This document shows positions 16,744 to 24,457 of a stretch of DNA of 57,268 nucleotides, in pieces. The DNA comes from Desulfosporosinus sp. HMP52. GTDB taxonomy: Bacteria; Bacillota; Desulfitobacteriia; Desulfitobacteriales; Desulfitobacteriaceae. The stretch lies in NCBI RefSeq assembly GCF_000765145.1, contig NZ_JMGA01000036.1, forward strand, positions 1-57,268. The letters run 5' to 3'. Position numbers and translations under genes: made by a program. The notes beneath the pieces were generated by a model, which had not been told where the DNA came from, did not search any database, and saw nothing but the letters and a program-made list of their open reading frames with translations. Each line of letters opens with the position of its first letter. Within the stretch, counting starts at the first letter, position 1.

Positions 16744-17269
16744 TCGTGCCTTCCGCAGCCTGTTGCACCTCATATTCCAGGAGGATCATCCCACTGGGAT
16801 AGGTGCGGTGCCGGACGAGCGCCAAGCGCCGATGTACCCCGTGCGGGGAGAGCAACTGCACCCCACCGCCCAGAAGGATCGGAATGATCGCCGGTTCGAC
16901 CGTATCAACCAGATTCCAGGCGAGAAGTTGGGAGAAGAGATTTCCTCCGCCGTAGAGCCAGATATCTCGACCAGGTTGCGCACGAAGCTCTCGAACTCGT
17001 GCTTCAAGGCCCTCGCTCACGATCTCGACATCAGGATGATCCACTGGCCGAAGCGACCGCGAGACGACGATCACTTGCTTTCCGCGAAAACTCTCGCCCG
17101 TTGCGCGTACGATCTCGTACGTGCGTCGCCCCATCAGCAACGTGTCGAATTGCGCATACAGCGCCTCAAAGTCGAACGAGGGCTCTGGCGTTATCCAGTT
17201 AAAATCATCGTTTGGTCCTGCGATGTAGCCATCCAGACTACATGCGACCTGGTATCGCAGCCGCCTCAT
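16736..17269 (-). CDS. dihydrofolate reductase-like protein (RibD C-terminal family)
   Basis: This 177-residue protein has the fold pattern of RibD-C/DHFR-like reductases: 'YQVACSLDGYIAGPNDDFNW', 'DTLLMGRRTYE', 'VIVVSRSL', 'DIWLYGGGNLFSQLL' and 'IPILLGGGVQL'. The ATG at 17269 follows a perfect GGAGGTGAT with 7-9 base spacing, so I prefer it to the longer frame starting at 17296. Members are often small NADPH-dependent reductases of unknown substrate. Its base composition is clearly more GC-rich than the neighbouring DNA, which suggests transfer. It overlaps the decayed VOC gene at its 3' end. Confidence 0.85.
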   Translation of the reverse strand: MRRLRYQVACSLDGYIAGPNDDFNWITPEPSFDFEALYAQFDTLLMGRRTYEIVRATGESFRGKQVIVVSRSLRPVDHPDVEIVSEGLEARVRELRAQPGRDIWLYGGGNLFSQLLAWNLVDTVEPAIIPILLGGGVQLLSPHGVHRRLALVRHRTYPSGMILLEYEVQQAAEGTNE

Positions 17270-17421
17270 ACGATTATCACCTCCAACTTGATTCACTCTT
17301 GTCCAACTGAAAGGTCCTATGTCGTCAACGTTTTAGGATTACCGGAGTGCACAATAATTCCGATCTAGGTATTATTTACGAAATAGGTTCGCAAATACAG
17401 ATGGATATGAATACCACGTGA

Positions 17422-18294
17422 TTACAAATAACGGGGATCAGCCCGCGTAAAACTGTCCTCTGAAACATTAAGCAACCGGTCGAGTTCAGCAAGCATGGTC
17501 GGTTTATCTGCCGGCAGCTCACCGTTGATCCAGGCAAAGTTGGAAACATGGTCACTCATAAGCTGACCAGGTCCCCGTAAGTTCTCGACCAGGAGGCGAG
17601 TCTCCCTGATTGCGGCATGGGGACTCAGCAGCCGGAATTTACCCTGCTGGTATTCTTCACCTAAAGGCGTTCCTTCTGCCGGATTATATGTGCGTAAACG
17701 TGTAAAATCCGGGGCGATGGCGTTTAGTACCCGGGCGCTTTCCAGGGCATGTTCCTGGGAACGCTCATTTCCGCCAATCCCAATTAGAATGTATTCACTC
17801 AATTCCATACCCGCTTCTTTCACTTTTCGCCCATTCTCAATCATCTCTGTCGCCGTAAAACCCTTTTGAATATTCGCCAGCACGATATCGTCTCCACTTT
17901 CCAGACCGGAGTGAATCCTAGTCAGGCCAGCCGCCCGCAACCGTTGCAATTCCGCCAAAGTTTTCAGTTTCAGGAACTTAGCGGAGCCATACATTGTCAT
18001 TCGGGAAAGACGGGGAAACAACCGGCCGGCATATTCCAGAATTTCTGCCAGTTGCTCAGTTTTCATAACTATCGTATTGCCATCCGGGAAAAAGATGCTC
18101 TCTACATCATTTCCGTACAGTTCTTGGGCCCTTTTCAGGTCCTCTTTGATATCTGCTACAGGACGAATCTTGAATTTCTTAGTCCTATACATTCCGCAGA
18201 AAGTGCAGCGGTTATGCGGGCAACCAATCGTCGCCTGGATAAGCAAACTTTCGGCCTCGCTGGGCGGTCGGTAAACAATACCTTCATAACGCAT
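17422..18294 (-). CDS. radical SAM protein (Elp3/HemN-like B12-free type)
   Basis: This is a 290-residue enzyme. The cluster-binding cysteines are in 'GCPHNRCTFCGMY' (about residues 25, 30 and 33; spacing C-x4-C-x2-C, usual in this subgroup). Other radical SAM signs follow: 'IFFPDGNTIV', 'LTRIHSGLESGDD' and 'ELSEYILIGIGG'. The ATG at 18294 follows AAAGGG with 8-base spacing; a GTG three codons earlier is less well placed. The substrate is unknown and neighbours give no clue. It stands alone between the DHFR-like gene and hicAB. Confidence 0.85.
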   Translation of the reverse strand: MRYEGIVYRPPSEAESLLIQATIGCPHNRCTFCGMYRTKKFKIRPVADIKEDLKRAQELYGNDVESIFFPDGNTIVMKTEQLAEILEYAGRLFPRLSRMTMYGSAKFLKLKTLAELQRLRAAGLTRIHSGLESGDDIVLANIQKGFTATEMIENGRKVKEAGMELSEYILIGIGGNERSQEHALESARVLNAIAPDFTRLRTYNPAEGTPLGEEYQQGKFRLLSPHAAIRETRLLVENLRGPGQLMSDHVSNFAWINGELPADKPTMLAELDRLLNVSEDSFTRADPRYL

Positions 18295-18553
18295 AGCAAA
18301 CACCCTTTCCCAAAGAATCTCTTTTGTGAAACAATATCATCCGCTTGTCTGTGAACATCAATCATGAATTTCCACATCTTTCCCAGATTTCCTCCCATGA
18401 TGTTGGCAATAATCCAAAAAAAAGCAAATAACGGATCGTCCAGACACCAAGTTAAAGCAATGATATAGTGACTAAATCCTCATTCTCCCGGCCATGTTCT
18501 CCCTCCGATTAATAATGGAAGACTACACTCCTAACATTTTATTCAAACAGCTC

Positions 18554-18582
18554 TTCATTACACGTGCTATACGTGTTATAAT
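18554..18582 (+). promoter_or_regulatory. hicAB promoter with operator between -35 and -10
   Basis: TATAAT at 18577-18582 has TTCATT 17 bases upstream (18554-18559). Between them lies the inverted repeat ACACGT-GCTAT-ACGTGT (18560-18576). HicB antitoxins usually repress their own operon, and an operator in this position would block RNA polymerase. The ribosome site GAGAGGAGG follows. Confidence 0.7.
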
Positions 18583-18607
18583 GAACACATTGAGAGGAGG
18601 TTTACGA

Positions 18608-18790
18608 ATGAAACCCCGGGAACTTGAAAACATAGTTAAAGCCGATGGATGGCAATACACTGACACCAAAGGTTCTCACAAACATTATAAACATCCCTCA
18701 AAACCGGGAAAAGTTACAATCCCATTTCACGGGAAAGATTTAAAAACCAAAACAGTAAACTCTATCCTAAAACAAGCGGGGCTGAAATAA
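18608..18790 (+). CDS. hicA: HicA toxin (mRNA interferase)
   Basis: This 60-residue protein has the double-stranded-RNA-binding-like fold of HicA: 'ELENIVKADGWQYTDTKGSH' with the catalytic His in 'GSHKHYKHP', then 'KVTIPFHGKDL' and 'VNSILKQAGL'. The ATG at 18608 follows GAGGAGG; longer frames upstream are not needed. HicA cuts mRNA and is neutralised by HicB, encoded 76 bases downstream. The pair appears complete. Confidence 0.92.
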   Translation: MKPRELENIVKADGWQYTDTKGSHKHYKHPSKPGKVTIPFHGKDLKTKTVNSILKQAGLK

Positions 18791-18866
18791 GCCCCCTTGC
18801 CTAGAGTTTACGATAAGCATAGAAGCTGAAAATAATTAATTAACTAGACGAAAGGCGGAATAAGCA

Positions 18867-19262
18867 ATGAGACTTATTTATCCTGCTTGCTTTTACCCAA
18901 GCGAAGATGGTTATACTGTGGTCTTTCCTGATTTACCAGGATGCGTAACCGAAGGCGATACTTTACCTGAAGCTATGGATATGGCTATCGACGCAGCTTC
19001 CGGTTGGCTGTTAGGCGAAGTTGAGGAGAATAAGCAATTGCCTAAAGCTACAAATATTATAAATGTAATCCCTAACGAATATGAGAATGGTTTCGTTAGT
19101 CTCATTGGTGTTGACTTAGACGAATACTCCCAAAAGCACGGACATAAAGCTGTAAAGAAAACCCTTACAATCCCCGCTTGGTTAAACACTATTGCTGAGG
19201 AGAATAATGTAAACTTCTCTCAGGTTCTGCAAAGCGCCCTCAAAGACCAGCTGGGTATTTAG
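18867..19262 (+). CDS. hicB: HicB antitoxin
   Basis: This 131-residue protein has an N-terminal partially degraded RNase H-like domain ('YPACFYPSEDGYTVVFPDLPG', 'EAMDMAIDAASGWL') that binds HicA, and a C-terminal ribbon-helix-helix ('LTIPAWLNTIAEENNVNFSQ') for DNA binding at the operator upstream of hicA. The ribosome site is AAAGGCGG. A terminator at 19279-19303 closes the operon. Confidence 0.93.
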   Translation: MRLIYPACFYPSEDGYTVVFPDLPGCVTEGDTLPEAMDMAIDAASGWLLGEVEENKQLPKATNIINVIPNEYENGFVSLIGVDLDEYSQKHGHKAVKKTLTIPAWLNTIAEENNVNFSQVLQSALKDQLGI

Positions 19263-19278
19263 TAATATAAATAATTTT

Positions 19279-19303
19279 AGCAGCCTAACCGGCTGCTTTT
19301 TTA
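19279..19303 (+). terminator. hicAB terminator
   Basis: AGCAGCC (19279-19285) pairs with GGCTGCT (19291-19297), followed by a T-run, 17 bases after the hicB stop. Confidence 0.85.
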
Positions 19304-19350
19304 TTGCCTAAAAACGCTGATTTATCGAGTTAAACTTGCTCAGCATTTAA

Positions 19351-20340
19351 TTAATCAATAAGGTCATTTTGGTATTTTGAAAGATGCTCGTACGGAAGAA
19401 TAAGTCTTCCACGGTAGAGGCCGCAACCATCGTTGATAAGGGAATTATTCATTGCCGAAAACATATTTACATCCAATTTTGATAATTCAAGCTGCTGCAA
19501 CATAATACCTCTTTCATAAGCATCATCAAAATAAATATTTTCTCCTTTTGGAATTGCATCTCGTTTAACTCTTTCACTTTCCTGTCGCTTTTCGTAACCT
19601 AAATGATTAGCAGGACCAATTTCAGCAAAATCGTCCATTTCTTTGGTACGAAGTTGTACTTCCACATAACAACGGGCAATATTATCATAAAATGTTATAT
19701 GCAGCGAACGATACCCACTAGACTCTGGATTTGCAACGTAATCTCTATAGTATGGGCTTACGCTCTCTTTTAACAAGAGCGATTTTTTCTGACCCATAAA
19801 TGAAGACAGTTCTGCGGTAAATCCGCGTTCCTCAAGGAAACCAAGCAACTTATTGGCAACATCATATAGATATTTATTTTCTTCATCCGCGCAAATCTCA
19901 CCTTCTTTTAAATGACATTTGGGAAGAGAAATCACGATTCGGTATGCAATCAGGTCCCGAAAACAGCTTAAATAGTTTTTCAGTTCAGGAAGAGACGGAT
20001 AATTGCCATGTTTAATATAATACTCGTAAATATATTCTACGATGTATCCGTTAAATTTTGCTTCCGCGCGTATCAGAGATTTAATTCGGCCCTTAAAAGT
20101 AAAGGCAAGAAAAGGATACTCATTTGCCATAAGTTTATAGAATTCCCGAATCCGCTGAGACTGGGAAGTCAGGAATTCGTTGTGCTGCAAAAGTTCCGCA
20201 ATTTGAAGCAGAAAATTACAGTGCAAAAGATCAATCTGATTATGAGTTTCTTTCGCCGACTGTTTCAAATCCTCTGCATATCTCTGCAATATCTTTAGAA
20301 CGGTATCGCCTGAGTATAAATAATCATTTAATTTTTTCAC
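19351..20340 (-). CDS. RelA/SpoT-domain nucleotidyltransferase (ppGpp synthetase-like)
   Basis: This protein has about 329 residues from a GTG at 20340 (AAAGGA 10 bases upstream); a frame from TTG 20376 is 12 residues longer. A helical N-terminal third is followed by alarmone-synthetase motifs: 'FKGRIKSLIRAEAKF', 'FRDLIAYRIV' (the usual D-I-A-G-x-R has Tyr for Gly), 'GYRSLHITFY', 'YVEVQLRTKEMDDFAE' and 'GPANHLGYE'. No HD hydrolase, TGS or ACT domain is present. Synthetase-only proteins include SAS-type ppGpp makers, toxSAS toxins and CapRel-type phage sensors. Its place 244 bases downstream of hsdM, on the same strand, suggests a defence role, but that is inference. Confidence 0.8.
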   Translation of the reverse strand: MKKLNDYLYSGDTVLKILQRYAEDLKQSAKETHNQIDLLHCNFLLQIAELLQHNEFLTSQSQRIREFYKLMANEYPFLAFTFKGRIKSLIRAEAKFNGYIVEYIYEYYIKHGNYPSLPELKNYLSCFRDLIAYRIVISLPKCHLKEGEICADEENKYLYDVANKLLGFLEERGFTAELSSFMGQKKSLLLKESVSPYYRDYVANPESSGYRSLHITFYDNIARCYVEVQLRTKEMDDFAEIGPANHLGYEKRQESERVKRDAIPKGENIYFDDAYERGIMLQQLELSKLDVNMFSAMNNSLINDGCGLYRGRLILPYEHLSKYQNDLID

Positions 20341-20584
20341 AGATGCACTTTCCTTTCCTATATGGTTTTCACCCAAACGATATTAATCCGATTTTCATAG
20401 CAATCAAAAGTCATTTTTTGAAGATCAGGACAAAACGCGTTCCACCTTCGCCTTATGAACTTCTCGCTCTGATGATTTGTCGTGAGGCCCTACCGGTTCC
20501 TTGGTTGAAGAGAATTTCTCACTAAAACGCAACATCAATGGAAAAGATTTAAGAAACCATATCCTTGACCCTTCCAATCAATTC

Positions 20585-22180
20585 CTACACATTAATTCCC
20601 AAAATTCTCAACTGTTCATTAATCTTAGCTTCAAGCTCCGCGATTTCTTGTTTATCTTGCTCTAGCTGCTTATTCACCTCATCAAGATCAATGGCTTGTT
20701 CTTCTTCAGACGTATCTACATAGCGAGGAATATTTAAGTTAAACTCGTTTTCTTTGATTTCTTCAAGTGATGCCACGTGAGCGTATTTATCAACATCCAC
20801 ACGATTTTTGTAAGTTACAATAATCTTATTGATGTTTTTATCAGTAAGTTTATTTTGATTCTTACCTTTTTCAAATTCGTTGCTGGCATCGATAAAGAAG
20901 ATATCTTTTATTTTACGATTTTTCTTGAATACTAAAATCGTCGTTGGAATTCCTACACCGTAAAATAAGTTGGCAGGCAACCCGATCACTGTATCTAGGT
21001 AGTTTTTCTCAACGATGGTTTGACGAATGGCACCTTCTGCCGCACCACGGAACAAGACACCGTGGGGCAGTACAATGGCCATTGTTCCCCTATCATTCAG
21101 GTGATATAAACTGTGTAAAATGAATGCATAATCCGCCTTAGTTCTCGGAGCGAGCTTACCATATTCGCTAAAACGTGGATCTTTTAGTTTTGTTTCGCTA
21201 TTGTCCCAATGAGCAGAATAAGGAGGATTCGCAACCACGGCATCAAAAGAGCGTGGGTGGTCTATTCCTATGGCGTCCGGCCCGTCGGGCCAATCCCTTT
21301 CAAGGGTATCGGCATTAGACAGAGTCATATTGTTAAATGAAACGCCATGCATCATCAGATTCATACGAGCCAGGTTGTAGGTTGTGGTATTCTTTTCCTG
21401 CCCAAAGAATTTAATCGCCCCTGGCTTATCGCCGCCAGGCAACTCACTTTTAACGGTTAACAGCAATGACCCGGAGCCACAAGTCGGGTCATACACCGAA
21501 AAAGTATGATCCGATTCTTCTACCCCATCCGTTACGACTTTAGCCAAGATCTTAGACACTTCATGAGGTGTGTAGAACTCCCCGCCTTTTTTGCCTGCAC
21601 TGGCGGCAAATTGACCGATTAGATATTCATAGATTACACCCAGGATGTCTTTGCCATCTTCACCTTTGTAATCAATACCATTAACCAGCTTGACAATACG
21701 GTTCAGTGATTTCGCCCGTTCATTGGTAGACGAACCAAGGCGTGAGTCGCCCAGGTTGATGTCGTTAAACACACCCCGGAAATCTTTCACGGCTTCTTTG
21801 TTTAATTCAGCGTTCTTATTGAAGTTATCAAAAATTGTTTGATAATCACTTGGAACCACCATGCTGTTATCAATTTTCTGAACCAAAGATTCCCAGGTAT
21901 CAAGGGGGGCAATGGCATAGCCTAAACTTGAAGAAATATCTTCTAAGTAGTCATTCAAATCGTCGCCGTTGGCTTGTTCCAAATAGGCTTTATTGATCGT
22001 TTCACCCTCGGCCACATCAAGAACATTATTTTCAACTAAATACTGTTCCTGATGTTCTGACAGATACCGATAAAACATAAAGGCCAAAATGTAATTCTTG
22101 TATTCTGAGGCATCCATGTTGCCACGCAGCTCGTTGGCCATCGCCCACAGCTTTGCTGTAATGGTTTGTAAGTTACTCAT
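20585..22180 (-). CDS. hsdM: type I restriction-modification DNA methyltransferase subunit
   Basis: This 531-residue protein has an N-terminal helical HsdM domain ('LWAMANELRGNMDASEYKNY'), the SAM-binding motif 'DPTCGSGSLLL' and the catalytic 'VANPPYSAHW', which marks an N6-adenine methyltransferase. The C terminus forms a coiled coil (about 490-525) as expected for contact with HsdS. It is the last gene of the five-gene operon, 15 bases after hsdS. Confidence 0.95.
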   Translation of the reverse strand: MSNLQTITAKLWAMANELRGNMDASEYKNYILAFMFYRYLSEHQEQYLVENNVLDVAEGETINKAYLEQANGDDLNDYLEDISSSLGYAIAPLDTWESLVQKIDNSMVVPSDYQTIFDNFNKNAELNKEAVKDFRGVFNDINLGDSRLGSSTNERAKSLNRIVKLVNGIDYKGEDGKDILGVIYEYLIGQFAASAGKKGGEFYTPHEVSKILAKVVTDGVEESDHTFSVYDPTCGSGSLLLTVKSELPGGDKPGAIKFFGQEKNTTTYNLARMNLMMHGVSFNNMTLSNADTLERDWPDGPDAIGIDHPRSFDAVVANPPYSAHWDNSETKLKDPRFSEYGKLAPRTKADYAFILHSLYHLNDRGTMAIVLPHGVLFRGAAEGAIRQTIVEKNYLDTVIGLPANLFYGVGIPTTILVFKKNRKIKDIFFIDASNEFEKGKNQNKLTDKNINKIIVTYKNRVDVDKYAHVASLEEIKENEFNLNIPRYVDTSEEEQAIDLDEVNKQLEQDKQEIAELEAKINEQLRILGINV

Positions 22181-22195
22181 GTTGTTATTTTCCTC

Positions 22196-23428
22196 CTAGA
22201 CAAACATTTGTTGCAGTAATGCTTTCTTCTGTTCTTGCAGGTGTTTCAGCTTGCGCTGATGTAGGGTGATGAGGTGGTCGAGGTTAGAAAAGAAGATCGT
22301 AATTCTTTGCTGCTCAGGCACAGAAGGTATGCGACACAAAACGTTAATAAACGAGTCCCAATATAGTCTTTTTCTGAAGTCGGTGACTCCATAAGAGAGA
22401 TTGTTCATCTGAATAATCGCTTCATCTCGGCGTAAACAATAATCCATAAAAAGAGGGTAAAGCTCTGCACTGGGAATAGCTGTAATATATGCAGGACTTA
22501 CCATCCCTTCTGACTTTACAACTCCGATTGCCCCTTGCCACGCACGCATCATGTTAAGAACGAGATCACCGAAATGAACATGTTTATATAGTGACTTATC
22601 TGCGCTTCTGCGCACTTTCTTCCCTAAAGTATCACTATCTAATTCTTCGTTTGAAACACCATGATGGATGGAAACGGAAAGGATCTGTAACGAATCGTAT
22701 CCTCGCTCTTTCCTCTCTGTGTATATTTCCCCCAGATTCCGTTGTTTCCAAGCGTCAGTAAATTCTGGAAAACGAACTTCCGGAAAATCTTTGCCATCTT
22801 TCGGAAACATTTTTTGAAGCAGCCCAGCCTTCAAATTTTGCAGGTTATTTAACTTACGTTGATGAAGCGTGATGAGGCGGTCAAGGCTAGCGAAGAACGC
22901 GCCGACCTTACGTTGTTCATTAAGTTTGGGAACTGGAACTTTCATCTCCATCACTTTGTTCTTAGATATGTTGTATCGTGAAACACCTTGGGCCAAGAAC
23001 ATAAATTTCTCCCGAATTAATGATGAGCGTAACATGAATGCTAAATAATGTGGATCAAATTCTACTGTTGGTCTGTAACCAAAACAAAAACTATTTAGGT
23101 ACACATTCTTAGAATTTTCAAGCCATACAGACGACATTCCAACTTCTTCAGGTGTTTCAGAGGACGTTGTAAAGAACACATCACCATATTTAACTTGTTT
23201 TTGTTTATTATCAATCTCAACACTTTCCACACCATTAGGGTTAGAGATTGCATTACTAAAGACATTAACATAAGTGACAAATTTAGCATCACCATGTCCA
23301 AAATCTTCCTTAGTTTTGCCCGACAGTCCAGTGAATGTATCGCCCATTTTACCTAATACACGCTGCTCCCAATCATCAATAAATCCCGGAAACCTTATTT
23401 TAGGCACATTTTCCTTGTTTTCGCTCAT
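22196..23428 (-). CDS. hsdS: type I restriction-modification specificity subunit
   Basis: This 410-residue protein has two target-recognition domains and two conserved helical spacers. The spacers repeat nearly word for word: 'LDRLITLHQRKLNNLQNLKA' (about residue 180) and 'LDHLITLHQRKLKHLQEQKK' (about 385). The target domains are unrelated in sequence, so a bipartite target with two different halves is expected. Its start overlaps the rhuM stop (ATGA). The DNA of the repeats would allow recombination between target domains. Confidence 0.93.
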   Translation of the reverse strand: MSENKENVPKIRFPGFIDDWEQRVLGKMGDTFTGLSGKTKEDFGHGDAKFVTYVNVFSNAISNPNGVESVEIDNKQKQVKYGDVFFTTSSETPEEVGMSSVWLENSKNVYLNSFCFGYRPTVEFDPHYLAFMLRSSLIREKFMFLAQGVSRYNISKNKVMEMKVPVPKLNEQRKVGAFFASLDRLITLHQRKLNNLQNLKAGLLQKMFPKDGKDFPEVRFPEFTDAWKQRNLGEIYTERKERGYDSLQILSVSIHHGVSNEELDSDTLGKKVRRSADKSLYKHVHFGDLVLNMMRAWQGAIGVVKSEGMVSPAYITAIPSAELYPLFMDYCLRRDEAIIQMNNLSYGVTDFRKRLYWDSFINVLCRIPSVPEQQRITIFFSNLDHLITLHQRKLKHLQEQKKALLQQMFV

Positions 23429-24426
23429 TTCTGCTCTCCCTGTAGTTTCTTAACTTCCCTATCGAAATCAGAAACCATTTTTTGATGCTTGTTGAATTCT
23501 TTATATTCGTCAATAGCTTTTTTCGTCGCTGCACTCTGGGAAATACGCCCATGCCCCTCCAAGATTTCATAGCGGTTGAATTTTAAGAATTCATCAATAC
23601 TTACCGCAAAGTCCTGCATTCCCAATAAGGTTTCATCTTCAAGCAGACGCTCTACATAGTCAAAATAGGCTGATACGTTACGCTCCAGGCTGCGAATTTC
23701 TTTTTGGGAGAGATAATTCTTTGCAACCACAACATCTGACTGTAAAATTCGCCCCTCAGGTGAGTTCTTCCATGAAGTAAGCCCCATATGCTCTTTGTCT
23801 TTATTGGCGCTGTCATAAACAATTTCAGCGGCAGTTTTCCCTGTAATCGCATAATGAAACTTGTTTTGTACTGTCGCATAAAACTTTTTGGTAATATCTG
23901 AGTTTTTATCATAATCGAATGAAATTTCCGCAAAAACATCTGTTATCTGTTGCCATATCCGTCGTTCACTTGCTCGAATTGAACGAACGGTTTCAAGCAA
24001 CTCACGGAAGTAATCCTTGCCAAAAACATTTTCACCTTGTTTCATACGTTCCACATCAATCTTAAAGCCTTTTTGGATGTATTCTTTTAAGACATCCGTT
24101 GCCCATATCCGGAACTTCGTCGCCTTTTGCGAATTCACACGATAGCCAATGGAGATAATCGCATCCAAGTTGTAGTATTTAACAGAGTTCGTCTGTGTCT
24201 TTCCTTCCATTGCGCCATGTTGAGTGGTATTTTCCAAAATGGAAACAACCACTTTTTCCTCTAATTCTCCAGACTGGAAGATATTTTTCAAGTGTTTGCT
24301 AATGGCTGGAACGCCAACATCGAACAATTCTGCAATCGTCTTTTGGGTTGCCCAAATCGTTTCATCTTGAACAAGAACTTCCACTTTTTCATCGGCATCA
24401 TACATTAAAAACTGTATTTCGTTCAT
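23425..24426 (-). CDS. RhuM-family protein within the hsd operon
   Basis: This 333-residue protein is preceded by GGGGAGG, with ATG at 24426. The N-terminal part has a helix-turn-helix-like stretch ('WATQKTIAELFDVGVPAISK') and the RhuM block 'NSVKYYNLDAIISIGYRVNS', then 'KATKFRIWATDVLKEYIQKG'. The C-terminal half is helical. RhuM proteins are named from a Salmonella pathogenicity island but are common inside type I restriction operons; their role there is not established. The stop codon overlaps the hsdS start, so it is co-translated. Confidence 0.85.
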   Translation of the reverse strand: MNEIQFLMYDADEKVEVLVQDETIWATQKTIAELFDVGVPAISKHLKNIFQSGELEEKVVVSILENTTQHGAMEGKTQTNSVKYYNLDAIISIGYRVNSQKATKFRIWATDVLKEYIQKGFKIDVERMKQGENVFGKDYFRELLETVRSIRASERRIWQQITDVFAEISFDYDKNSDITKKFYATVQNKFHYAITGKTAAEIVYDSANKDKEHMGLTSWKNSPEGRILQSDVVVAKNYLSQKEIRSLERNVSAYFDYVERLLEDETLLGMQDFAVSIDEFLKFNRYEILEGHGRISQSAATKKAIDEYKEFNKHQKMVSDFDREVKKLQGEQK

Positions 24427-24457
24427 TATATCCTCCCCTGCAATTCCTTCGACCGGT

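Noticed and set aside
16763-17368. Plus-strand frame of 201 codons opposite the DHFR-like gene
   Set aside because: The minus-strand gene has a perfect ribosome site and family motifs; the plus-strand frame has neither.
22230-22890. Possible CRISPR-like repeat pair
   Set aside because: The two similar stretches are the coding repeats of the HsdS spacers, 600 bases apart; there is no array.
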